A stretch of 64,000 nucleotides of DNA from JACOMY01 sp046233115 (GTDB lineage Bacteria; Pseudomonadota; Alphaproteobacteria; Kiloniellales; JACOMY01), in assembly GCA_046233115.1 (NCBI GenBank), contig JBJXHM010000007.1:1-64000 (forward strand). Reading direction: 5' to 3'. The position numbers and the translations under genes were made by a program. Of this stretch, positions 42,157-50,330 are shown piece by piece. Position 1 is the stretch's first letter. Every line of letters starts with the position of its first letter. The notes under the pieces are model-generated. The model saw only the letters and a list, made by a program, of their open reading frames with translations. It was not told the origin of the DNA and did not search any database.

Positions 42157-42903
42157 GTGACCGTGGTACGAGCGGGTCCCCAGATGTGTCTCTCTTCCGT
42201 CCGCGCCCTGCCCGAAGTGTCCTTGTTTGGTTTCGCGCGGGCGGCGGTGGTGGCCTTACTCTCTCTGTTGCTTCTGTCGGCCTGCGCCTCGAAGCCGCCG
42301 ACACCTAAGAGCGACCTGCCGCTGGGTCATCAGGAGATCGTCGAGATCCAGAGCGCGCTGCTGGCCCGCGGCTTTCCGCCTGGACCGGTGGACGGGGTGG
42401 TCGGCCCTCGCACCCGCGAGGCGCTGGCTGACTATCAGCGCACCTATGGCCTGCCGGTCAGCGGCTACATCGATTCGGCGACCAAGGCGGCACTGGAGCG
42501 CGGCGGCGGGGCGCTGACCGCGGTCGACGTCTTCTCGATACGGCCGCTGGAGCCGCCCTACTCGGGCGAACTGGGACGCTTCCTGCAGAGCCGCTACGGT
42601 GCGGCGGCGCGCAGTCGCCCCTATGAGGGCAATGCCTGGCTCGACGTCAGCGAGGTGTCGCTCGGCCGGCAGGCGGGCAGTGGCGAGGCGATCATCGTCA
42701 CCGCCTGGCAGGAGGGCGACGAGCAGACCAGCGAGCTCAGCATCTTCCGCCGGGCGCCGGGCGGCTACAGCCCGATCCTGGGGCCTCTGTCCAACCGCGG
42801 CTTCGAGTTCCCGGGCAGCTTCTCCAACGAGATGCGCGACGTGGCGGTGACGCAGGGCTCCGGCCATCGTCTCTGGCGCTTCGACGGCCAGAGCTACCAG
42901 TAG
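42157..42903 (+). CDS. Lipoprotein with peptidoglycan-binding domain
   Basis: 248 aa. The signal with lipobox LLLSAC (Cys43 from this start) is followed by a peptidoglycan_binding_1 domain at about 58-118 (EIVEIQSALLARGFPPGPVD, VVGPRTREALADYQRTYG). The C-terminal 125 residues have no family I know (VSLGRQAGSGEAIIVTAW, FEFPGSFSNEMRDVAV). It is probably an outer-membrane lipoprotein touching the cell wall. Start uncertain: GTG 42157 has GGAG 4-5 bases upstream, while ATG 42184 gives a more usual signal length. It converges on the small membrane-protein gene 7 bp away. Confidence 0.78.
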   Translation: MTVVRAGPQMCLSSVRALPEVSLFGFARAAVVALLSLLLLSACASKPPTPKSDLPLGHQEIVEIQSALLARGFPPGPVDGVVGPRTREALADYQRTYGLPVSGYIDSATKAALERGGGALTAVDVFSIRPLEPPYSGELGRFLQSRYGAAARSRPYEGNAWLDVSEVSLGRQAGSGEAIIVTAWQEGDEQTSELSIFRRAPGGYSPILGPLSNRGFEFPGSFSNEMRDVAVTQGSGHRLWRFDGQSYQ

Positions 42904-42910
42904 CCTTCGT

Positions 42911-43243
42911 TCAGAGGTCCCTGCCGGGGTCCCCGCCGGGCTGGTCGCCATAGCGCCAGCGGCGCATCTGGGTCCAGACAACCTGCATCTCCGGCTTCTG
43001 CTTCAGGGCGATCGCGCGGGCGATCTGGCGTCCGGCGATGCTGCCCAGCAGCAAACCGGCGAGCACGGTGACGAAGGCCGCGAAGACCGAGCCGACCAGG
43101 CCGATCAGGAAGCCCAGCGTGGTCGAGACCACCATGATCACGACATAGAGGATGCCGTTCTTGATCCGCTCGAAGAACCCCGGCTCCGGGTTGGCTGCCG
43201 TCGGCTGGTCGATGATCGGGGGCTCTCTGTAAGGGTCCTGCAT
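42911..43243 (-). CDS. Small membrane protein of unknown function
   Basis: 110 aa. A proline-rich start (MQDPYREPPIIDQPTAANPE) is followed by two adjacent hydrophobic stretches at about 30-70 (GILYVVIMVVSTTLGFLIGL, VGSVFAAFVTVLAGLLLGSI) and a basic C-terminus with RQIARAIALKQKPEM. No known domain. ATG at 43243, divergent from the adenylate cyclase gene with 98 bp between starts. It may belong to the signalling cluster by position only. Confidence 0.65.
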   Translation of the reverse strand: MQDPYREPPIIDQPTAANPEPGFFERIKNGILYVVIMVVSTTLGFLIGLVGSVFAAFVTVLAGLLLGSIAGRQIARAIALKQKPEMQVVWTQMRRWRYGDQPGGDPGRDL

Positions 43244-43341
43244 TGTCACGTCACTCCGAAGGCAAGGCCGGCTCGAGGTTGTGCTTGAGAAGCGGCTCCG
43301 ACCCGGCGATACAGGTCCGGGCCGAGGTGGAGGGGCTGGCG

Positions 43342-44637
43342 ATGGCGAAGGGCAAGGGTCCGGCACAGGCGGAACAGAGAAACAGCCTCATCTACGAGAT
43401 GGTGCTGGCCAACATGCGCGACGGGGTCGTCACTTTCGACCTCGAAGGCAGCATCGTGACCTTCAACCGTGCCGCCGGGCGCATCTTGGATCTCGATCCG
43501 GACCAGGTGCTGGGCCTCAGCTTCGCCGAGGTCTTCTTAGGTGAGGCGCGCTTCGACGATTTCAATGAAGTTGTGCTGCGTGCCATCTATGACGATGAGG
43601 TAACCCACAGCCGCGACGTGGTGATCCACGACGAGGGCAAGCGGCTCGACCTGCACGTCTCCTCCTCCTTCCTGCACATGGTCAACGGCGAGGCGGCCGA
43701 GCGCTACGGCGTGATCGTGGTCTTCAGCGACGTGACCGAGCAGCGCAAGCGCCGTAAGCTGAAGCGGCTGTTCGGCGAGTACGTCGATCCGCGCATCGTG
43801 GAACGGATCCTGGCCCGCGACGCCGAGCTGGCGGATGGCAAGCTGGCCCGCATGACGGTGCTCTTCTCCGACATGCGCGACTTCTCCGGCTGGTCAGAGC
43901 GGCTGACACCGCCGCGCCTGATCGAGCTCTTGAACCGCTTCCTCGCCGCCATGACCGATCCGATCTCGGAGCAGGCGGGCATCACCGACAAGTTCATCGG
44001 CGACGCCATCATGGCCTTCTGGGGGCCGCCCTTCACCGATCCCGAAGAGCAGGTCCAGGCCTGCTGCCGCGCGGTGCTGGAGCAGCGGCGCCGGCTGCCC
44101 GCCTTGCGCGACGCGCTGGCTGCCGAAGGCTTCGCCGACAGCCAACGCCTCGATGCGGCCAGCGGTGTCGCCACCGGCGAGGTCCTGGCCGGCGAGGTCG
44201 GCACCGAGCAGTCGCGCGGCTTCACCGTGATCGGCGACCGGGTGAACGTCGCCGCCCGCCTGCAGACCGCCGCCAAGCTCTACGGCAGCCCCATCGTGGT
44301 CTGCGAGGAGACCCGGCGGGCCGCCGGTGAGGCCTTCTGCTTCATGGAGCTGGACTTTGCCGCCCTCAAGGGCCGCGAGCGGCCAGAACGCATCTTTGCG
44401 CTGCTCTGCAGCAACGAAGAGGCCGGCGCGGACCTGGCGGCGCGCAAGAAGGTCTATGCCGCCGCCCTCTCGGACTACCGGGCGCAGAACTTCTCCGGCG
44501 CCGCCCGGCGTCTCGACGACTGGCTGAAGCAGAACCAGGACGATGTCGCCGCAAAGCTGCTGCTGCACCGCGCCGACCGCCTGCTGTCGGCCCCGCCGGG
44601 GAGAGACTGGGACGGCGTCTACCGCCTGGAAGACTGA
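43342..44637 (+). CDS. PAS-domain class III adenylate cyclase
   Basis: 431 aa soluble protein. A PAS domain covers about residues 16-135 (MRDGVVTFDLEGSIVTFNRA, then VIVVFSDVTEQRK) and a cyclase homology domain covers about 168-345. Metal aspartates are D177 (VLFSDMRDFSG) and D221 (IGDAIMAFWG). Base-selecting Lys217 (DKFIGD) and Thr295 (FTVIGDRVN) suit ATP, as in Lys/Thr cyclases such as Spirulina CyaC. Transition-state N302 and R306 (VNVAARL) are present, so it should be active. A roughly 85-residue tail follows. It converges on the SpoIIE-type phosphatase gene 18 bp away. Possible role: cytoplasmic sensor adding cAMP to the same signalling locus. ATG at 43342 with GGAGGGG upstream. Confidence 0.9.
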   Translation: MAKGKGPAQAEQRNSLIYEMVLANMRDGVVTFDLEGSIVTFNRAAGRILDLDPDQVLGLSFAEVFLGEARFDDFNEVVLRAIYDDEVTHSRDVVIHDEGKRLDLHVSSSFLHMVNGEAAERYGVIVVFSDVTEQRKRRKLKRLFGEYVDPRIVERILARDAELADGKLARMTVLFSDMRDFSGWSERLTPPRLIELLNRFLAAMTDPISEQAGITDKFIGDAIMAFWGPPFTDPEEQVQACCRAVLEQRRRLPALRDALAAEGFADSQRLDAASGVATGEVLAGEVGTEQSRGFTVIGDRVNVAARLQTAAKLYGSPIVVCEETRRAAGEAFCFMELDFAALKGRERPERIFALLCSNEEAGADLAARKKVYAAALSDYRAQNFSGAARRLDDWLKQNQDDVAAKLLLHRADRLLSAPPGRDWDGVYRLED

Positions 44638-44655
44638 CCCTCCGCAAGGCGGCGA

Positions 44656-46743
44656 TCAGGCCTCCGGCTTGCCCCCGGGATGCCACTTCAGGGCCAGCAT
44701 GGTGAGGTCGTCCGACGGTGGCGCGGTGCCGACGAAGCGGCTGACCGAATCGCGGACGGCAGCCAGCGCATCCTGGCTGCTGGCATCGCCGGGCAGGCTG
44801 GCCAGCACCTGCTCCAGCCGAGCCTCGCCATAGGCCTCTTCCGCCGTGTTGAAGGCCTCGGTCACGCCGTCGGTGTAGAGCAGCAGCAGGTCGCCGGGCT
44901 GGAGCTGGCAGTGGTCCTCCGCGAACTCGAAGTCCTCCATCACCGCCAGCGGGATGTCGCCGATCTGGCCGACCGGCTCGACGCCACCGTCGGGGTGGCG
45001 CATGTAGGGTAGGTTGTGGCCGGCGTTGACGAAGTCCAGCCGGCCGGTCTTCAGGTCCAGGACCCCGTAGAACAGGGTGACGAACATCATCTCGTCGTTC
45101 TCCCTGGCCATCACCGCGTTCACCCGGTCGATGGCCAGGCCCGGCTGGCGCAGCGACTGGGCGCTGGCCCTGACCAGCGAACGCGAGATCGCCATGAAGA
45201 GCGCCGCCGGGATGCCCTTGCCGGAGACGTCGGCGATGACCACGCCAACCTTGTCCTCGCCCACGAAGAAGAAGTCGTAGAAGTCGCCACCCACCTCCAG
45301 GGCCGGCTGCATGTAGCCGGCGATCTCCACGTCGTCGCGCGGCGGCAGGATCTTCGGCAGGATCGAGCGCTGCAGCCGGCGGGCGATTTCCAGTTCCTGC
45401 TGCAGGCCGGCCAGCTTGGTCTTGGTGACGATGGCCTCCTGCAGCTCCGCCACCATCTGGGTCAGGCGGCGGTGCTGGTCGGTGATGCGGCTGGACATGG
45501 AGCGCAGCACCTGGGTCAGCAGGCCGAGCTGTTCGTCCTCGTCCAGTTCGGCGGAGACGGCCTTGCGCCGGGTGCCGGCATGCTGTTCCTCCAGCAGGTT
45601 GCGCATGTCGTCCAGCGCATCGTCCTTGCCGCTGCCCTCCAGGGTCGAGGCCAGGAGCGAGAGCTGCTGGCGGATCAGCCGTTCCTGGCGGCGCCGGTTG
45701 CTGGCGGCATGGCGGCGCTGCTGTTCCAGGGTGATGGCGTTGGCGCGGAACACCGAAACCGCGTCGGCGATGCGCCCGATCTCGCCCGAACCGGTGGCCT
45801 CCAGGGAGACCTCGGTGTTGCCGCTGGACAGTGCCCGCAACACCGAGATCGCCCCCTCCAGCGGCCGGAAAGCATGGCGCAGGTAGAGGTAGAGTGCGGT
45901 CAGCACCAGGAACAGGAAGGCGCCGACGCCGGCCAGGGTCAGCCGGCCCAGGTAGCGGATCTCGGTCAACTCGGCAGTCGAATCGCGCAGCGATACCAGG
46001 GTGCCAACGACCTGGCCCTCGGGGTTCTCAACCGGGATGCCGGTGACGGTGTAGTCGCGCTTGCCGGCGTCGATCGTGCTGAAACTGGTGTCGCGCGGCG
46101 GCACCTTGGGCTGGGTCTCGTCCCAGAGCGCAGCGGAGGTCGACTCGATCATCCGACCGCGCAGGCTGAGCAGGAAGGCATCGGCCTCGATCCCGGCGGC
46201 GAAGCGGTCGAGGATTCCGGCCGCGTCGGTGGCCACGATCAGGACGCCGATCGGCTTGCCGAAGGACTGCATCGGAACCGCCGTCAGCACCATGAAGCTT
46301 TCCGGCGAGGTCTGTTGCAGGCCGCCCACCGGCCGCAGGGTGGCGACGACATGGTCCAGCGAGCCCGCGTCCAGGAAGGGTTCCTGGTCGAGGGTCCCGA
46401 GCGAACTGTAGATCAGCTTGCCACGGGGATCGGTCACCTGGACCACCGTCTGGCGGCGCTCGTTGTTGCGATAGGCCAGGTCGAACCAGCTCCTGATCTG
46501 CTCCGTCGTCGTCGGCGGGTTGCGCCGCTCCATCTCGCCGGTCAGGCGTGAGGCTTCCGCGGCCAGCTCGGCGACGGTGTCGGTCACCAGGCCGGTCCAG
46601 ACCGATTCCTGGCCGACCAGCGCCAGCGAAGCCAGGCGGGATTCCAGCAGGCTCTCGCGGCGGTGCCCGACCATGACCAGGCTGACCACCACCAGGAGGA
46701 AGGCGATCGAAAGATAGAGGGTGAGGCGCGTGCGCAGCAGCAT
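44656..46743 (-). CDS. Membrane sensor SpoIIE/RsbU-type serine phosphatase
   Basis: 695 aa. TM1 at about 7-25, an extracytoplasmic Cache-like region at about 26-265 (VVQVTDPRGKLIYSS), TM2 at about 268-290, HAMP at about 291-345 (FRPLEGAISVLRALSSGNTE), a coiled-coil stretch, and a C-terminal PP2C/SpoIIE domain. Metal-binding motifs are intact: GGDFYDF (485-491), IADVSGKG (D505), YTDGVTEA (D625) and PSDDLTML (D678, D679). Such enzymes dephosphorylate STAS antagonists, and one is encoded at 54077-54424. The ATG at 46743 overlaps the stop of the sensor-MFS gene (TGATG), tying its synthesis to the receptor. Confidence 0.92.
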   Translation of the reverse strand: MLLRTRLTLYLSIAFLLVVVSLVMVGHRRESLLESRLASLALVGQESVWTGLVTDTVAELAAEASRLTGEMERRNPPTTTEQIRSWFDLAYRNNERRQTVVQVTDPRGKLIYSSLGTLDQEPFLDAGSLDHVVATLRPVGGLQQTSPESFMVLTAVPMQSFGKPIGVLIVATDAAGILDRFAAGIEADAFLLSLRGRMIESTSAALWDETQPKVPPRDTSFSTIDAGKRDYTVTGIPVENPEGQVVGTLVSLRDSTAELTEIRYLGRLTLAGVGAFLFLVLTALYLYLRHAFRPLEGAISVLRALSSGNTEVSLEATGSGEIGRIADAVSVFRANAITLEQQRRHAASNRRRQERLIRQQLSLLASTLEGSGKDDALDDMRNLLEEQHAGTRRKAVSAELDEDEQLGLLTQVLRSMSSRITDQHRRLTQMVAELQEAIVTKTKLAGLQQELEIARRLQRSILPKILPPRDDVEIAGYMQPALEVGGDFYDFFFVGEDKVGVVIADVSGKGIPAALFMAISRSLVRASAQSLRQPGLAIDRVNAVMARENDEMMFVTLFYGVLDLKTGRLDFVNAGHNLPYMRHPDGGVEPVGQIGDIPLAVMEDFEFAEDHCQLQPGDLLLLYTDGVTEAFNTAEEAYGEARLEQVLASLPGDASSQDALAAVRDSVSRFVGTAPPSDDLTMLALKWHPGGKPEA

Positions 46744-48674
46744 CAGGCGGCCTCTCCTCGCCGCGAGGGCCGCCGCCCGCCGCTTCTGATGATCAGGGAG
46801 ACCAGAAACGGCAGCAACAGCAGCACCGTGATCCAGGCCGGCGCTTCCAGCCCCAGGTAGAGCGCGCTGAGTGTGATCGCCGGACCCAGCGCCAGGCCGA
46901 AGAGCCCGGCGGTCAGGCCTGCCAAACCCGTCGGCCTGCGCCAGCCCTGGGAGATCTGCAGCCCCATGGCCAGGCCCAGGAAGAACAGCGTGGCGCAGAG
47001 GACGGCATTGATCGGGTAGGGCAGCCAGATGGCGGCGATGGCCAGTGCCAGGCAGAAGGGCACCAAGGTCAGGCGGTTCAGCAGCAGGCCGACGCCGATG
47101 CCCACGCCGATGCAGCCCAGGAAAGTCGCCAGCAGGGCATAGTCGTGCCGGTCGATCACCGCCCCGCCGTAGAGCGCCACGATGCCGGCACAGGCAGTCA
47201 CCCCGGCCGCGACCAGGGCAGCCTGGCGCCAGACTTGGCGCTTGCCGTGGTAGAGGCGCTGGGCCGGGTAGGTGACGAAGCAGAGCGGCAGGCCGGTCAG
47301 GACCACCAGGATGCCGGTGGCGTAGAAGGCGTCCCGGCGGCCGACAATATCGGCGACCAGACTGCCGGTCATGGGGCCGACCACCAGAGCGGTCAGCAGC
47401 AGGAAGCCGCAGTACCAGGGGCCCCGCAGGCTGCGCCCCGGCGCCTGGATCACCGAGAAGACGGTGAACCAGATGGCGAAGCCGGCGACCGGTCGGACCA
47501 GCAGGAAGGGGGTCAGGTCCCTGAGGTAGTGGGTCCAGGAGATCGCCAGGCCGGCCGCCACGATGGCCAGCAGATGAATCAGGCGGCGCAGCGGGCTCTT
47601 CTGCTTCCAGGCCAGCGCCAGCAGCAGCCCGGCCAGGCCGCCCAGGGCCTCCAGGGCCAGCGCCGCCGCTCCGGCCGAACTGGCCAGCAGGTTGAAGCCA
47701 ACGCGGTCGGCGGCGAAACCGCTGACCAGCGGCAGGGTCATGGTCCCGGTCAGCACCAGCAGCAGGTTGAGCCAGCCGGGCCACCAGTGATCGAACTCCA
47801 GGCGCGCCGGTCGGTCGAAGCGGTAGCACTCCTCGACCGGCTGCGTTGCCTGCTCGACTCGGCGGGTGATGCTGCCGTCGATGTCGATCGACTTCAGCTC
47901 TTCCGCCAGGTAGCTTACCTCGCGCGCCCGGATACGTACCGGCGCCCGCGCACGTTCGGCCAGATAGCTGAGCTGGGTGACCGGGCTGGGGCCCGGCAGC
48001 CTGGAGAAGTCGGCGAAGTTGCCGCGCGCGGTGGCGCTGAGGCTCGCCATCAGGTGGGCGCGCGGCAGCTCCAGCCGCTCGGCGACGACGATGCGCGCGA
48101 TCATGCTGATGCCCAGCCCGGACAGCAGCGTGGCCGCGGCCAGCAGCAGGTACTGATGCAGGGTCACGCCCCAGGTGCTCTCGCCGGTCAGGGTCAGTTC
48201 CACCGTCCCGGCCCGCTGGCCTTTGTGGACGATCGGTATCTCGACCGTCTGCGGGCGGTAGAAGCCGGAGTCGACCGAGTCGATCACGCGTGAGATGGAA
48301 TAGTCCTTGGGCGGGGTGGCGGCCGCGGCGCTCCGTTCCACGATGCGGATCGCCGCGAGCTCCGGATTGGCGTTCAGCACCTCTTTCAGGTAGTCGCTGG
48401 CGCCATAGATCTGGTCGAAGGGGATGCCGGAGTACAGTGCCAGTTCAAAGGTCTGGGCGACCGAGCGACCGACCGAGATGCCCAGGCGCTTGGTCGAGTC
48501 CATTAGGCTGCTGACCTGCTCGTCCTGCATCCGGTCGATGGTCCAGAGCCCGGCGATGGCGACGGAAAGGGCCACCAGGAGGCCCATCAACGCGCAGTAA
48601 ATGTCGGAGCGGCGGCTGGCGAGGTGGCCCTGCTTGGCCCGCGCCCTGCCTCGGTATGTCCGGCTAGACGGCAT
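46743..48674 (-). CDS. Periplasmic sensor fused to MFS transporter domain (receptor A)
   Basis: 643 aa. TM1 at about 26-45, a periplasmic domain at about 46-171 with GIPF at 83-86, Pro104 and IRIV at 109-112, TM2 at about 172-194, and a HAMP-like linker. About 12 membrane segments follow in the C-terminal 370 residues, MFS-like with LVSGFAADRVGFNLLASSAG in the place of motif A and VVGPMTGSLVADIVGRRDAF in the middle. A Cache-type sensor before an MFS fold is unusual and suggests a transporter used as receptor, or a transporter gated by a ligand. The ATG at 48674 overlaps the upstream sensor gene by 11 bases. It is followed in coupled fashion by the phosphatase. Confidence 0.8.
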   Translation of the reverse strand: MPSSRTYRGRARAKQGHLASRRSDIYCALMGLLVALSVAIAGLWTIDRMQDEQVSSLMDSTKRLGISVGRSVAQTFELALYSGIPFDQIYGASDYLKEVLNANPELAAIRIVERSAAAATPPKDYSISRVIDSVDSGFYRPQTVEIPIVHKGQRAGTVELTLTGESTWGVTLHQYLLLAAATLLSGLGISMIARIVVAERLELPRAHLMASLSATARGNFADFSRLPGPSPVTQLSYLAERARAPVRIRAREVSYLAEELKSIDIDGSITRRVEQATQPVEECYRFDRPARLEFDHWWPGWLNLLLVLTGTMTLPLVSGFAADRVGFNLLASSAGAAALALEALGGLAGLLLALAWKQKSPLRRLIHLLAIVAAGLAISWTHYLRDLTPFLLVRPVAGFAIWFTVFSVIQAPGRSLRGPWYCGFLLLTALVVGPMTGSLVADIVGRRDAFYATGILVVLTGLPLCFVTYPAQRLYHGKRQVWRQAALVAAGVTACAGIVALYGGAVIDRHDYALLATFLGCIGVGIGVGLLLNRLTLVPFCLALAIAAIWLPYPINAVLCATLFFLGLAMGLQISQGWRRPTGLAGLTAGLFGLALGPAITLSALYLGLEAPAWITVLLLLPFLVSLIIRSGGRRPSRRGEAA

Positions 48675-49446
48675 CGTCTAGGTCCATCAGGCGCCGCTTG
48701 GCCTGGTCGAGGGCGCGTACGGCCTCTTCGCTGCGCTCACGGGCGCGGCGCGAGGCGGTCTCCATCGAGGGACCGAAAGCGCCGGAATCCCGGTTCGGCT
48801 CCCGGCTTCGCTCTTCGCTCCAGCGGCCTTGCCAGACCGCGCGGGCGCGTCGAATCGCGCGCTCGCGGTAGAGCATCAGCAGGAAGCAGGCGACCGTGGC
48901 GACCCCTGTCATGACTAGGTCGATACGCCAGCCCAGCGCCGCGTAGTGCAGGGTCAGCGTGGTCGCCGGCGTCACCTGCTCTTGGGAGACGATCAGCACC
49001 ACCTGGCCGATCTCCTGCTCGAAGTCGTTCACGATGGCCTCGCCAATGGCGACCTCCCCGCGGTCGAAGGCGACCCAGGTCGGTTGGTGGCTGTCTTCGA
49101 TCGCCAGGCGCCAGACCTCGGGAATGGAGTCGCCAATGGCGCCGCGGTCGGTGCTGTAGAGGGCGATGTCGTTGGGCCCCACGATCTCGATCGCCCGCAC
49201 GTTGGGCTCGTCCGCGCGGTCGCGCTCGATCTTGCTCTGCAGCGCCGGCAGGTCCTGGATCGGCAGGCCCAGGCTGAGGTTGGCCTCGACCGCGCTCTTC
49301 AGAGAGCTCACCAGATAGCGGAAGCGGGCGATCTCCAGTTCTTCCAGCCCCTGCTTTACCGCGTGGCCGGACAGCACCGAAAGGCAGCTCAGCCCAACGA
49401 GCGTCGCCAGGCCGGCGATCAGGCCGATTCGGACTGCAAAGAGCAT
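48664..49446 (-). CDS. Stand-alone membrane-anchored periplasmic sensor (sensor B)
   Basis: 260 aa. TM1 at about 5-25, a periplasmic domain with GLPI at 60-63, Pro81, IEI at 86-88 and a NDF motif at 140-142, TM2 at about 174-193, and a charged cytoplasmic tail of about 65 residues (RARERSEEAVRALDQAKRRL), likely coiled coil. No enzyme or HAMP domain. First gene of the leftward operon sensor B - receptor A - phosphatase. It shares an exactly spaced motif with the other three sensors of the locus. It probably partners the fused receptor, for example as a co-receptor. ATG at 49446. Confidence 0.75.
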   Translation of the reverse strand: MLFAVRIGLIAGLATLVGLSCLSVLSGHAVKQGLEELEIARFRYLVSSLKSAVEANLSLGLPIQDLPALQSKIERDRADEPNVRAIEIVGPNDIALYSTDRGAIGDSIPEVWRLAIEDSHQPTWVAFDRGEVAIGEAIVNDFEQEIGQVVLIVSQEQVTPATTLTLHYAALGWRIDLVMTGVATVACFLLMLYRERAIRRARAVWQGRWSEERSREPNRDSGAFGPSMETASRRARERSEEAVRALDQAKRRLMDLDDAV

Positions 49447-49527
49447 TGGAGCGTGCCGTTCCCCGGTAGGGGGCCGCCGGTAAGGTGGCCCGTGGTGTTC
49501 CTGTCCAAGACAATGCTACAAGGGTCT

Positions 49528-49551
49528 GTCACCGCTCGCTAGTGAGGTGAC
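49528..49551. promoter_or_regulatory. Dyad in the divergent promoter region of the two sensor operons
   Basis: GTCACC (49528-49533) and GGTGAC (49546-49551) form a perfect inverted repeat with 12 bases between, midway in the 149-bp gap 49447-49595 shared by both operons. It is placed where one regulator could control both directions. No clear -35/-10 pair was found. Confidence 0.35.
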
Positions 49552-49595
49552 GGAAACCGAGACGATCTTCCCGCGGCGAAGGGACCGACGCGACG

Positions 49596-50276
49596 ATGCT
49601 GCAGCGGCTCAGTCTGGTACTGCTCTTTGCGATCGCAGCGGTGGTGGCAGCCGCCCTCGCGCTGGGCGCATACCTGAATTACGGATCGGTCAAGGCGGCC
49701 TACCTGACCCAGGTGCAGTCGCGCCTGCAGGCGATCGGCGCGGGCATCGTCGACGATATCGAGATCTCGCTCTCCTTCGGCATTCCGCTCGCCGGCCAGG
49801 ACACCCTGGGCTCGCGTCTGCAGCGCGAGCTGGCGGTGGACCCGGCGATCCAGGCGATCGACATTCTCTCGACCCAGGGCACGATCCTGCACAGTAGCGA
49901 TCCGGCGCGCGTCGGACAGGACCTGCCGATGATCGACGCCCGCGTCGTCCATCTCGACGTGCCGATCGAGAACGATTTCGGCGGTGAGGCCGGCAGCGTG
50001 CGGATCATCGCCGACATGTCGGTCCTGGATGCGAACCTGGACAGCACGGCCGAAGCGGTACGCAATGCTGCAATCTATGCACTCCTGGGGTCTCTGGGGA
50101 TGGCCGTAGTATCGCTGGTGCTGCTGCTGTCGGGGGCACAGCGTCGCGCGGAGGAGGCCAGCCACCTGGCAGCCGGCGAAGGGGATCCGGACTCGAGCTG
50201 GGCCTTCCACGAGGTGGATCGTGCCCAGGACGAGGTGGAAGCACGCTTGAAGGGGCTGGAAACGCAGCGGGGCTGA
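49596..50276 (+). CDS. Stand-alone membrane-anchored periplasmic sensor (sensor C)
   Basis: 226 aa. TM1 at about 5-28, a periplasmic domain with GIPL at 62-65, Pro83, IDI at 88-90 and PIENDF at 123-128, TM2 at about 158-180, and a short cytoplasmic tail of 45 residues rich in charged residues (EVDRAQDEVEARLKGLE). Mirror-image counterpart of sensor B, with which it also shares the NDF segment. First gene of the rightward operon, 54 bp before receptor D. ATG at 49596. The AGGGA upstream is rather distant (11 bases), so translation may be modest. Confidence 0.75.
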   Translation: MLQRLSLVLLFAIAAVVAAALALGAYLNYGSVKAAYLTQVQSRLQAIGAGIVDDIEISLSFGIPLAGQDTLGSRLQRELAVDPAIQAIDILSTQGTILHSSDPARVGQDLPMIDARVVHLDVPIENDFGGEAGSVRIIADMSVLDANLDSTAEAVRNAAIYALLGSLGMAVVSLVLLLSGAQRRAEEASHLAAGEGDPDSSWAFHEVDRAQDEVEARLKGLETQRG

Positions 50277-50330
50277 GGCAGAGGGGGGACATATGCGGGA
50301 CGTAGCAGCTAGACGAGGGACGGCAGGGCC

